A DNA stretch of 64,000 bases from Planctomycetota bacterium (GTDB lineage: Bacteria; Planctomycetota; Phycisphaerae; Phycisphaerales; SM1A02): NCBI GenBank assembly GCA_021414025.1, contig JAIOPG010000004.1, forward strand, positions 304,948-368,947. Direction: 5' to 3'. Position numbers and translations under genes: made by a program. This document shows positions 1 to 7,457 of this stretch, piece by piece. Under the pieces are notes generated by a model. The model searched no databases. It was not told where the DNA came from and saw only the letters and a program-made list of their open reading frames with translations. Within the stretch, counting starts at the first letter, position 1, and the number at the start of each line of letters is the position of its first letter.

Positions 1-311
1 GAGATGAACTGCTGCGCGATGCAGGCCGAGTAGAGGTTGGCATGACTGTTCTTGCCTTCATCCTCGGTGCCGCGGCCGGGCAGCGTGCCGATCCGGTTGA
101 TCTCGCCAGGAAGCGGGAAGGTGCCGCGCGGGCTGTCCGTTCCCTTGGTGACCCAGGCCTTGTGGACCTGCTGGATCTGGGTTCCATCCTTGACCTGGCG
201 GGCCGTGGCTCGGGCCTTGGCCAGCGCGGGCAGGAGGAGTCCCAGCAGGAGGGCGATGATCGCCATGACGACGAGCAATTCAATCAGCGTAAATCCATTG
301 TGCTTTTTCAT
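1..311 (-). CDS. Prepilin-like protein, 3' part cut by window edge
   Basis: Reads from an ATG at 311 toward the window start and runs off it without a stop, leaving about 103 N-terminal residues. The start MKKHNGFTLIELLVVMAII is a class III (type IV pilin/pseudopilin) signal: basic residues, cleavage after Gly, a conserved Glu five residues into the mature protein, then one hydrophobic helix of about 20 residues. It lies 67 bp downstream of a paralogous gene on the same strand, so the two are probably tandem duplicates and may be co-transcribed. Planctomycetes carry many such exported prepilin-like proteins, mostly of unknown role. Only a weak GAGA stands before the ATG. The prepilin class is certain; the function is not. 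Confidence 0.8.
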   Translation of the reverse strand, partial: MKKHNGFTLIELLVVMAIIALLLGLLLPALAKARATARQVKDGTQIQQVHKAWVTKGTDSPRGTFPLPGEINRIGTLPGRGTEDEGKNSHANLYSACIAQQFI

Positions 312-378
312 AGTTGTGTTCTCGTTAAGAAAGGTGTGGAAAGTTTGAGACGAATCAGATCATGAAACGCAGCCCGCG

Positions 379-1410
379 TCAGCCGGCGGGCTGGGTGCTG
401 CCGTCGTCGTTCGGATCGAACAGCGGGTCTCCGATGTTGACCTGCGAAATGGTGCTGGAGAAGATGCCCAGCCAGGTGTCGCCGGCCGAGCGAGGAAGCA
501 GGGTCGTGCCGTTGGGACCGCCGGTCTTGTTGCACTTGGTGGCGGTCTTGGAGGTGGCGGAGGTCGGGAAGTCAGCGTCGAAGATGTCGTCGCGCTTCGA
601 ATCGGCGCCGCCGCACTCGTAGACCACGCCCTCAGGCTTGAAGGAGGTGGTCAGATCGATGTGGTTGTCGGCGAAGCAGACATTGCCGTTCCATTCCTGC
701 TTCGGCCCGATGATGCCCACCGCGTAGCAGTGGATGGACGTGTTGGGATCGGTGCGGAAGGAAGGCTTCAAACCGCGGGTGCTCATGAGCGGCTTGGTCG
801 AATCGGCGGTGTTCTTCCACTGCGTGTCGCGGCGAATGCCCCAAAGAGCGTTGTGGGCATACGAAGTGTTGCACCATCCTGGAAGCGGTGACGCACTACC
901 TGTGATGGGGTCTTTGGTGAAAGTTTGAGTTGACGCGTTGGCAGGCATGGAGGTCGCGGAGACCTTGTCGCCGAATCCATAGTCCCAGTACACATCGAGG
1001 GCGGGCTTGTACTTGGTGAAATCGTAGGGACGGGTTCCGCCCTTGCCCATTTCCACCACGAGCGGGTTGCGCTCGGTCGGGCCATAGACCAGGTCGGGGT
1101 TGAAGTATTCCTTTGCGATCATGCAGGAATAAAGGTTGCGAGTGGTGTTCGCGCCATACGCTTCCTCGCCGACGCCCTGCTCCGAACCCTGGCGATCGAT
1201 CATGCCGGGAACCGGAAGGGAGCCCTTCTTGTCGCTGTTGGCGGCAATGAGCATGCCGGCGTGGATCTGCTTGATCTGGGCGCGATCCTTGGTTTCGCGG
1301 GCGTTCTGCTGGGCCTTGGACAGGGCGGGCAGCAGAAGACCGATGAGCAGCGCGATGATTGAAATGACGACCAGAAGTTCGATGAGAGTGAAGCCGCGAT
1401 TCTTACGCAT
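379..1410 (-). CDS. Prepilin-like exported protein (GFTLIELLVV type)
   Basis: 343 residues from the ATG at 1410, chosen over upstream in-frame codons because it gives a textbook prepilin N-terminus (MRKNRGFTLIELLVV, helix to about residue 28) and has GGAG eight bases upstream. Prepilin peptidase would cut after the Gly and methylate the new N-terminus. The rest is a soluble extracellular domain with low-complexity Thr/Ser/Gly stretches. Near the C-terminus lies NGNVCFADNHID, resembling the DG/DNH block of planctomycete 'H-X9-DG' prepilin proteins. The following gene on this strand is a paralogue. Function is unknown; such proteins are assumed to be pseudopilins or surface proteins. Confidence 0.85.
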   Translation of the reverse strand: MRKNRGFTLIELLVVISIIALLIGLLLPALSKAQQNARETKDRAQIKQIHAGMLIAANSDKKGSLPVPGMIDRQGSEQGVGEEAYGANTTRNLYSCMIAKEYFNPDLVYGPTERNPLVVEMGKGGTRPYDFTKYKPALDVYWDYGFGDKVSATSMPANASTQTFTKDPITGSASPLPGWCNTSYAHNALWGIRRDTQWKNTADSTKPLMSTRGLKPSFRTDPNTSIHCYAVGIIGPKQEWNGNVCFADNHIDLTTSFKPEGVVYECGGADSKRDDIFDADFPTSATSKTATKCNKTGGPNGTTLLPRSAGDTWLGIFSSTISQVNIGDPLFDPNDDGSTQPAG

Positions 1411-1476
1411 TGGAAATCTCCATTGGGGTGACTCAGTCAAAGCAACGCACGGCGGGCAAGGCCGCTCCATCAAAGC

Positions 1477-1498
1477 GGGGTGCCTACGCAGGCACCCC
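1477..1498. other. Perfect inverted repeat in prepilin leader region
   Basis: GGGGTGCCT-ACGC-AGGCACCCC: a 9-bp perfect stem with a four-base loop, about 70 bp upstream of the prepilin ATG at 1410. No T-run follows on either strand, so it does not look like an intrinsic terminator. It could be a leader hairpin or a protein-binding palindrome. Confidence 0.5.
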
Positions 1499-1877
1499 GA
1501 TCCTGCGAAGCCTGGTCGCAGGAGGGATCGGTCAAATGGATCCATGTCGTGTATCGGACACATTTGACTGCAAATTCAGTTCGGAACAGGCAATACGCGT
1601 TCAGGGCCTTTTGGCGTGGATTTTCACCCAAACCTGGGGTCTGATGTTCTTTCCATTGGTGAGAAACTGCCGTCGCCAAGAAAGATCTTGAATTGCCTTA
1701 CCACTCAGGATGTCGGCTGCCGCGGGCCGATGAAGGGTTGGTTTCCCAACCAAATGAGTGCATTTTGCTTTCGGAAATCTCCGATCGCGGATATGTGCAC
1801 GCAGCAGTCAGTGAGCAAGATACCAATCAATTGAGCAAGGTCAAGAAGAAATAAAGATCTTGACAGGATTCGTTTCG

Positions 1878-1907
1878 TTGACGAAGTCCCCCCGGTTCCG
1901 TCAATAT
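1878..1907 (+). promoter_or_regulatory. Candidate leaderless promoter of RidA-family gene
   Basis: TTGACG (1878-1883), an 18-bp spacer, then CAATAT (1902-1907), six bases before the ATG at 1914. The -10 match is modest (3 of 6). No Shine-Dalgarno precedes the ATG, so initiation on a leaderless or near-leaderless mRNA is likely. Confidence 0.4.
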
Positions 1908-1913
1908 GCCAAA

Positions 1914-2381
1914 ATGAATGAAACCCCATCCCAACGTCTGAATGTTCTTGGACTTGCCCTGCCCCCCGCCCCCAAGCCGGTAGCCGCCTATATCCCCTTT
2001 GTGCGGACGGGCAACCTGGTCTATATCAGTGGCCAGCTGCCTTTCCAGGATGGGAAGTTGGTGGCAACAGGGTCAGTTCCCTCCACGACCTCAATCGAGG
2101 CCGCGGCCGCGGCGGCAAGGCAGGCGGTCTTGAATGGACTGGCGGTTCTGGCAGATGCCGCAGGGGGGCTGGACCGGGTTCGAAAAATTGTCCGGGTGGG
2201 GGTTTTTGTCTGCAGCGATCCGGGGTTCACCGAGCAACCCAAGGTGGCCAATGGAGCGAGCGAATTGCTGCAGCAGATCTTCGGCGAGGCGGGCCGCCAT
2301 GCCCGGGCCGCGGTGGGCAACATCGCCCTGCCTTTGGGGGCCAGCGTGGAAGTGGAATTGCTGGCCGAAGTCAGCCCCTGA
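1914..2381 (+). CDS. RidA/YjgF/YER057c/UK114 family protein
   Basis: 155 residues. The family removes reactive enamine/imine intermediates from PLP enzymes or has related hydrolase roles; this longer branch (ERL..LGL.LPPAP..V..Y.P opening) is less well characterised. Seen here: RLNVLGLALPPAPKPVAAY at the N-terminus, then RTGNLVYISGQLPF, and near the C-terminus HARAAVGNIALPLGASVEVE, placing an Arg and a Glu where archetypal RidA has its substrate-binding Arg and partner Glu. The ATG at 1914 is preferred to a TTG at 1860 because the family alignment begins there. No SD is visible. It converges on the kinase gene, with 11 bp between stops. Confidence 0.85.
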   Translation: MNETPSQRLNVLGLALPPAPKPVAAYIPFVRTGNLVYISGQLPFQDGKLVATGSVPSTTSIEAAAAAARQAVLNGLAVLADAAGGLDRVRKIVRVGVFVCSDPGFTEQPKVANGASELLQQIFGEAGRHARAAVGNIALPLGASVEVELLAEVSP

Positions 2382-2392
2382 GTCGAGTGCGC

Positions 2393-3685
2393 TTATTTTC
2401 GAAGCAGCAGAAGCGCCAGGTTGATCATGAGGCTCGCCACGAGAAGTCCGCCCAGAAGCAGGATTTTCCAGGAGAGGCCGCTTGATGGGCCGGAAAGTTG
2501 GCGCACTTCAGTGGGCGGTGCTTCGCCTTCCGCTGTGTTGGTGGCCAGCGAGGAGACCAGTGAATGCGTGGGCCTTGCGTGGATCGGGTCGTGGCCGTTG
2601 CGGGCCGACTCAAGATCCTCAAGCAGCTGCGCCGCGCTCTGGTAGCGATCACGCGGATCCTTGGCCATCATCATCTCGATGATCAACGCGACGCCGGTCG
2701 TGAGCTCCGGCACTACGTGGTCGGGGGGCACCAGCGGATCGCGGATCTGCCGCTGCATGACCTCGGTGGGGTTCTTGCCTTCGAAGGGGACTTTGCCCGT
2801 CACCATGTGATAGAAGGTGGCACCAAGTCCATAGATGTCCGCGGCCGGGCCGATGGTGACGACGCCGCGGGCCTGTTCGGGGCTGATGTAGTAGGGGGTG
2901 CCGAAGGCCTTGCCGGCCTCCGATTCGGCGGCCTCGCGGTCGCTGATCGCGCGGGCGAGTCCAAGATCGGCCAGCTTCACCACCTCGGCCTTGTTGATCA
3001 TCATGTTCTTGGGCTTGATGTCGCGGTGAATGAACCCCTGCAAGTGGGCGTGCTTGAGGGCCTTGGCGACCTGGATGATGATCTCGATCGCCTCCTTTTC
3101 CTCAATGCGGCGCTTGCGCAGGATGCGGTCGTGCACGGTCTCGCCGTCGACGTACTCCATGACGAAGTAGTGGTTGTCGCCGGCTTGGCCGACGTCCAGC
3201 GCGCCGACGATGTGCTGGTCATTGAGTTTGGCGGCGGCGCGGCCCTCTTTATAGAAGCGCTCGATGAACTTCGGGTCGCTGGAATACTTCCGGGGGAGGA
3301 TCTTGATCGCGACCAGGCGGTCCAGCGAAAGCTGCTTGGCCAGGAAGACCGTGGCCATGGCGCCGGCGCCGAGCTTCTTCATCATCTGGTAGCCGGGGAT
3401 GGCCTGCTGCGGCCGCTCGCTCTCCAGTTCGCGCTGCACCCGGGCGAACTGGCGGCGGGTGATGACTTCCTTCTGGATCAGGATGTCGCTCAGGCGGCTG
3501 CCCGGCGGCAGGCGCTTCAGAAGCTCGCGGCATTTGTCGACTTCATCGCTGGTGGCCAGGCCGCGCTCGACCACGTACCGGCCGACAATGGTGTCCCCGC
3601 CCGAGCGGCCGGCGGCGCTGTCGCCCGGTGAGCGGGATTGCCCGGCGGGGTCCGGACTGCTGGGTATGGGAGTGGGTTCGGTCAC
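2393..3685 (-). CDS. Membrane Ser/Thr protein kinase (PknB/Hanks type)
   Basis: 430 residues from a GTG at 3685. The frame stays open far upstream, but that stretch overlaps maf and lpxK and has no kinase or signal features. Order of parts: a Pro/Ser-rich tail (1-30); a helical segment of about 60 residues (VGRYVVERGL...LSDILIQKEVITRRQFARVQ) resembling the MshEN/GspE-N fold; and a kinase domain at about 95-365. Kinase motifs are GAGAMATVF (glycine loop), VAIKIL (catalytic Lys near 124), HRDIKPKN (near 218), DLGLA instead of DFG (near 239) and GTPYYISPEQ. A single C-terminal membrane helix (about 405-428) leaves only a few residues outside, so no large external sensor is present. A TATAGT box lies 24 bp upstream of the GTG. 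Substrates are unknown. Confidence 0.92.
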   Translation of the reverse strand: MTEPTPIPSSPDPAGQSRSPGDSAAGRSGGDTIVGRYVVERGLATSDEVDKCRELLKRLPPGSRLSDILIQKEVITRRQFARVQRELESERPQQAIPGYQMMKKLGAGAMATVFLAKQLSLDRLVAIKILPRKYSSDPKFIERFYKEGRAAAKLNDQHIVGALDVGQAGDNHYFVMEYVDGETVHDRILRKRRIEEKEAIEIIIQVAKALKHAHLQGFIHRDIKPKNMMINKAEVVKLADLGLARAISDREAAESEAGKAFGTPYYISPEQARGVVTIGPAADIYGLGATFYHMVTGKVPFEGKNPTEVMQRQIRDPLVPPDHVVPELTTGVALIIEMMMAKDPRDRYQSAAQLLEDLESARNGHDPIHARPTHSLVSSLATNTAEGEAPPTEVRQLSGPSSGLSWKILLLGGLLVASLMINLALLLLRK

Positions 3686-3845
3686 GGTTCGGTCGGCTGC
3701 GAAGGGGCAACTATATACAGTGCCTCCGGCAAATGTACCCAAGGGTGATCGCCGGCGCGTCCATGAACGAGAAATATTCCCAGTCGAAGAAGCCGGCGCC
3801 ATCGCCTTTGAAGGGCGCGTGGGGCGCAGGGTCGGGGGTCGACTC

Positions 3846-4433
3846 ATGATGCCGATCGTGCTCGCCAGCCGCTCCCCAAGGCGGATCGAGATTCTCAAAC
3901 GGGAGGGCGTTGACTTCACGGCGATCGAAGCCCCGCTGGACGACGCCGCCGAGGCGCCGCCCGGCGACGTGGCGGAGAACGCGATGCGGATCGCCCGGCT
4001 GAAGGCGGAATCGGTCCGTCGGGCCAATCCCGGACGCTGCGGTGGGAAATGGATCCTGGCCGCAGACACGATTTGCGAAATGGGCGGGCGCGCGGTCGGC
4101 AAGCCGCGCAGCCGCAACGAAGCGCTGTCGATGCTCGAGCTGGCCTTTGGCGCTCCGCATCGCGTGGTCACCGGCGTCTGCCTGCTGCATGATCCAGGGG
4201 AAAAAACTTTTTTCGACGAGGCGAGCGTGACGATCGGCAGGGCGCCCGAGAACGAAGTGCGAAAATATGTGGAGAGCGATGCATGGCAGGGACGCGCGGG
4301 GGGATACGACTTCGCCGAGCGCCGCGCCGCGGGTTGGCGGATGCATTGCGAAGGCGATCCTGATACCGTCGCGGGATTGCCGTGGCGACGCGTGAAGGAA
4401 TTCCTCGACGCTCTTGAAAGGGAATGGCCATGA
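3846..4433 (+). CDS. maf: Maf family nucleoside triphosphate pyrophosphatase
   Basis: 195 residues, the usual Maf length. The family hydrolyses non-canonical or canonical nucleotides (dTTP/UTP or m7GTP types) to monophosphates and has been linked to septum formation. Seen: N-terminal IVLASRSPRRIEILK phosphate-binding motif, AADTI with the catalytic Asp (near residue 75), GKP, and WQGRAGGYDF near residue 150. The start is ATGATG; the first ATG (3846) is used, with a G-rich stretch upstream. The 3' end overlaps lpxK by about 10 bp, indicating one maf-lpxK-hldE transcript. Which nucleotide class it prefers cannot be read from the sequence. Confidence 0.9.
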   Translation: MMPIVLASRSPRRIEILKREGVDFTAIEAPLDDAAEAPPGDVAENAMRIARLKAESVRRANPGRCGGKWILAADTICEMGGRAVGKPRSRNEALSMLELAFGAPHRVVTGVCLLHDPGEKTFFDEASVTIGRAPENEVRKYVESDAWQGRAGGYDFAERRAAGWRMHCEGDPDTVAGLPWRRVKEFLDALEREWP

Positions 4434-5446
4434 AAGGACCGCTGCCCTCCTGGTTGAATCCCGCCGCCGGCGCCGCCAGCGCCGGATACCGCGCGGCGGT
4501 GCAACTGCGGAACCATCGAATCGAGGAGCGGCTTCCGGCGGATTGCGGCCTGCCCGTGATCAGCGTCGGCAACATCACCGCGGGAGGGACGGGCAAGACG
4601 CCGCTGACGCAGTGGATCGTGCGAACGCTCACCGCCGCGGGACGCCATCCCATGATCGCGCTGCGCGGCCATCGGGGCGGCGAAAGCGCCGACGAGGTGC
4701 TCGAGCATCGCGCGGCCCTGCCGGGCATCGCGCTGGCCGTCGGAGCCGACCGCGCCCAGCGCATCGCGGACCTGCGCAGATCGCATCCGGAATGCGATGT
4801 CGTGGTGCTGGATGACGGGTTTCAGCATCGGCAGCTCCGGCGCGATGGCGACCTGGTTCTGATCGACGCGACCCGCCCCTCGCTGGAGGACGGAATGCTG
4901 CCGCGGGGCTGGCTGCGCGAGCCGGCCGCGTCGCTGCGCCGCGCCACCGGAGTGATCGTGACGCGGGCCGCGGCCATCGACCCGGAACTTGCGAAGGAGA
5001 TCGAGGCGATGCATGGTCAGGCGCCGCTGGCCTGGTGCCGCCACGCCTGGACGGGGCTCGAAGGCATCGAGGAGGGCGCGGTGCACGAAGTCTCCTGGCT
5101 GCGCCGCAAGCGCGTCGCGGTCTGGGCGGGCACCGGCAATCCGCGTTCCATCATCCGTCAGGCGGAGTCGGCGGCGGCCTCGGTGGTGGACGCTCCGAAA
5201 CTTGCCGATCACGTGTCGTGGGACGCGGCCATGGTGGCGCGACTGACGCACCGGGCCGAGCGGGCGCGGGCCGATGCGATCGTGGTGACACCCAAGGATT
5301 GGGTGAAGATCGCGCCGCTCGCCGCGGCGTGGCGTCTGCCGCTGGTGCGGCCGCGCCTGGCGATCGAGTTCCTGCAGGGGCAGGAGGCGCTCCAAGAGCA
5401 TCTCGCGAGCTCCATTCGAGCGGGGGAATGCCGCGGGCGCGGCTAG
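4424..5446 (+). CDS. lpxK: Tetraacyldisaccharide 4'-kinase LpxK
   Basis: 340 residues. LpxK is an inner-membrane P-loop kinase that phosphorylates the 4' position of the lipid A disaccharide using ATP. Seen: VGNITAGGTGKTP Walker A (near residue 47-59) and DDGFQHRQL (near 130), the family hallmark, with LPRGWLREP following, as in characterised LpxK. The start at 4424 (ATGGCCATG) has GAAAGGGA upstream; an ATG at 4430 is possible. It overlaps maf and is followed 10 bp later by hldE. Together with hldE this suggests a lipid A/heptose outer membrane. Confidence 0.95.
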   Translation: MAMKGPLPSWLNPAAGAASAGYRAAVQLRNHRIEERLPADCGLPVISVGNITAGGTGKTPLTQWIVRTLTAAGRHPMIALRGHRGGESADEVLEHRAALPGIALAVGADRAQRIADLRRSHPECDVVVLDDGFQHRQLRRDGDLVLIDATRPSLEDGMLPRGWLREPAASLRRATGVIVTRAAAIDPELAKEIEAMHGQAPLAWCRHAWTGLEGIEEGAVHEVSWLRRKRVAVWAGTGNPRSIIRQAESAAASVVDAPKLADHVSWDAAMVARLTHRAERARADAIVVTPKDWVKIAPLAAAWRLPLVRPRLAIEFLQGQEALQEHLASSIRAGECRGRG

Positions 5447-5449
5447 ACT
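5444..5449 (+). promoter_or_regulatory. -10-like TAGACT just before hldE ATG
   Basis: TAGACT inside CTAGACTGC, seven bases before the ATG at 5457. It lies at the very end of lpxK, so it would be an internal promoter giving a leaderless hldE mRNA. No convincing -35 is seen. The same CTAGACTGC occurs before the sigma-factor gene and miaB. Confidence 0.4.
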
Positions 5450-5456
5450 GCACGCC

Positions 5457-6980
5457 ATGAGTTTCTCCACCGAAGCGCTGGTCTCGAAGATGGCGACCTG
5501 GAAACCCTTCCGCCTGCTGGTGGTGGGGGATTTCATGCTCGACCAGGCCCTTTCCGGCGCCGCCGAGCGGCTGAGCCCCGACGCCCCGGTGCCGGTGCTG
5601 CTGAGCCGCGGCCGCGAGGATCTGGAAGAGACCGCCGGCGGCGCGAGCAATGTCGCGCTCTGCGCGGCGGCTTTGGGCGCGACCGTGCAATGTGTTGGCG
5701 TGACCGGCTGCGACACCGAGGCGAAATCGCTGCGGGAACTTCTGAAGGCCGGCGGTTGCGATTCGAAGCACCTGATCGAGGACTCCACGCGCCCGACCAC
5801 CGTGAAGCGAAGCCTGATCGGCCTGGCCCAGCACCGCCATCCGCAGAAGATGTTCCGGCTCGACATGGAAAGCCGCGAGCCCATCGCCCCGGCGATCGAG
5901 GCCAAACTGATCGCGGCGATCGAAGCCGCCCTGCCCTCGTGCGACATCGTCTGCCTTGAGGACTACGCCAAGGGTGTGTGCACGCCGGCGCTCTGCGCGG
6001 AGCTGATCAAGCGCTGCCGCGCGGCGAAGAAGAAGCTGCTGGTCGACCCCGCGGCGATCAGCGACTACGCCAAGTACAAGGGCTCGACCGTCATCACGCC
6101 CAACCGCACCGAAGCCGAGCAGGTGACGGGCCGCCGCGCCGCCGACGGTTTCGACGCGCCGACGCTGCACGCAATTTCCGGGCAGCTGCTCCGGCAGCTC
6201 GAGCTCGAAGCCGTCGTGCTGACGCTCGACCGGCACGGCGCGCTCCTGCAGTTGCCCGCGAGCGATCCGGTGCATGTGCCGACGCTGGCTCGCAAGGTCT
6301 ACGACGTCACCGGCGCCGGGGACATGGTGCTGGCGGCGCTGGCCGGCGCACTCATGAATGGATTCTCATGGCTCGAGGCGGTGCAATTCGCCAACGTGGC
6401 GGCCGGACTCGAGGTCGAGGTCTTCGGTGCCCGTCCGATCCCGCTGGCGCAGGTCCGCAAGCAGATCATGGTGCAGGCGGGGCACTTGGCGGGGAAGATC
6501 CGCGACCGCGCCGGCCTCGCCCTTGAGATGGAGGCGCGTCGTTCGGCGGGGCAGAAGATCGTCTTCACCAACGGATGCTTCGACGTGCTGCACGCCGGCC
6601 ATGTGGCGAGCCTGCGCGAGGCGCGATCCCTGGGCGACTGCCTGGTGGTGGCGCTCAACAGCGACAAGAGCGTGCGCGCCTTGAAGGGGGACGGCCGTCC
6701 GGTCTTCCCGCTTGAGCAGCGGCTGGAGGTGCTCGAGGCGCTGGAGTGCGTCGATGTGGTGACCTGGTTCGACGAGCCGACCGCGGATGCCGCGATCCTG
6801 GCCGCGCGGCCCCACGTCTACGCCAAGGGCGGCGACTACCAGCCCGAGCAGATTCCCGAATTGGGAGTTGTCAAGTCCATCGGCGCGACTTTTTGCATTT
6901 TAGGTTTGCGCGAGGGATTGAGCACCACCAACGCCATCCGCCGCATTCGTGGACAACACGCGGGGACAACTCGCACATGA
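5457..6980 (+). CDS. hldE: Bifunctional heptose 7-P kinase / heptose 1-P adenylyltransferase
   Basis: 507 residues with both HldE halves. It makes ADP-heptose precursors for the LPS inner core: kinase on D-glycero-beta-D-manno-heptose 7-phosphate, then adenylyl transfer to the 1-phosphate. Residues 1-330 are a PfkB/ribokinase fold: VVGDFMLD, SPDAPVPVL, TAGGASNVA and the catalytic-anion-hole motif TGAGDM (near 286). Residues about 360-500 are a cytidylyltransferase fold: FTNGCFDVLHAGH (HxGH motif), ALNSDKSVRALKG, YAKGGDY and EGLSTTNAIRRI. Third gene of maf-lpxK-hldE; a possible internal promoter abuts its ATG. The next gene (HU) has its own promoter. Confidence 0.95.
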   Translation: MSFSTEALVSKMATWKPFRLLVVGDFMLDQALSGAAERLSPDAPVPVLLSRGREDLEETAGGASNVALCAAALGATVQCVGVTGCDTEAKSLRELLKAGGCDSKHLIEDSTRPTTVKRSLIGLAQHRHPQKMFRLDMESREPIAPAIEAKLIAAIEAALPSCDIVCLEDYAKGVCTPALCAELIKRCRAAKKKLLVDPAAISDYAKYKGSTVITPNRTEAEQVTGRRAADGFDAPTLHAISGQLLRQLELEAVVLTLDRHGALLQLPASDPVHVPTLARKVYDVTGAGDMVLAALAGALMNGFSWLEAVQFANVAAGLEVEVFGARPIPLAQVRKQIMVQAGHLAGKIRDRAGLALEMEARRSAGQKIVFTNGCFDVLHAGHVASLREARSLGDCLVVALNSDKSVRALKGDGRPVFPLEQRLEVLEALECVDVVTWFDEPTADAAILAARPHVYAKGGDYQPEQIPELGVVKSIGATFCILGLREGLSTTNAIRRIRGQHAGTTRT

Positions 6981-7000
6981 TTCGTGGATGAGAATCGCTC

Positions 7001-7030
7001 TTGACGCGGCCCCATGTCCTTGACCATACT
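7001..7030 (+). promoter_or_regulatory. Sigma70-type promoter of the HU gene
   Basis: TTGACG (7001-7006), 18-bp spacer, CATACT (7025-7030). Predicted start near 7037 gives a leader of about 55 nt ending in GGAG eight bases before the ATG. This contrasts with the leaderless arrangement at many other genes in the window. Confidence 0.5.
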
Positions 7031-7092
7031 GCGCACGTTCGGGAACGCAGTCCGGGCGCACGCCGCCGCAGAAAATTTTGGGAGAAACCGAG

Positions 7093-7401
7093 ATGAGCAC
7101 CGTCACGAAGAAAGAACTGGTTGAACAGGTCGCACAAAAAACCGGCGCCGACCGCGGCGAGGCGCGGCGCATCGTCCAGGCATTCCTGGACGCGGTGGTG
7201 GACGAACTGAACCGGGGCAACCGTCTCGAGTTCCGCGACTTCGGCGTGTTCGAGGTGCGCCAGCGGGCGCCGCGCACGGCGCAGAATCCCAAGACGCTGG
7301 TGCCGGTGCAGGTGCCTGCGAAGCGCACCGTGCGGTTCAAGCCGGGGCGATTGATGCGCGAGCAAAGTACGGCCGCTCCAGAACTTGCGCCGACCCGCTG
7401 A
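7093..7401 (+). CDS. HU/IHF family DNA-binding protein
   Basis: 102 residues from the ATG at 7093, which has GGAG at 7081-7084; an upstream TTG at 7078 lacks support. Small basic nucleoid proteins of this family bind as dimers and bend DNA. Seen: N-terminal TKKELVEQVAQKTGADRGEAR helix pair, the beta-arm region RLEFRDFGVFEVRQRAPRTA with the usual Asn-Pro (QNPKT) that intercalates at the arm tip, and FKPGR at the core end. A tail of about 10 residues extends past the normal 90-residue core. Monocistronic, or leading into dnaB 56 bp later. Confidence 0.92.
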   Translation: MSTVTKKELVEQVAQKTGADRGEARRIVQAFLDAVVDELNRGNRLEFRDFGVFEVRQRAPRTAQNPKTLVPVQVPAKRTVRFKPGRLMREQSTAAPELAPTR

Positions 7402-7457
7402 TCCGGTCGCCTCTTCGCACAACGGTCGCTTCGCCTCGCCTCTCGGGTGCCTCTTCC

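Larger units (their letters stand above)
1411..1913. other. 503-bp intergenic region between divergent genes
   Basis: Separates the prepilin gene (-) from the RidA-family gene (+). It is visibly more AT-rich than its flanks. It holds a perfect 9-bp-stem hairpin at 1477-1498 and a candidate promoter for the RidA gene at 1878-1907. Short open frames here look random, with no ribosome-binding site or recognisable product. No tRNA or other RNA gene is seen. Confidence 0.6.

Noticed and set aside
3686..5947. Upstream in-frame extension of the kinase ORF (would give 1184 aa)
   Set aside because: It lies antisense to maf, lpxK and hldE, has Arg/Pro/Ser-biased composition typical of shadow frames in GC-rich DNA, and no domain; the kinase N-terminus fits a GTG at 3685.
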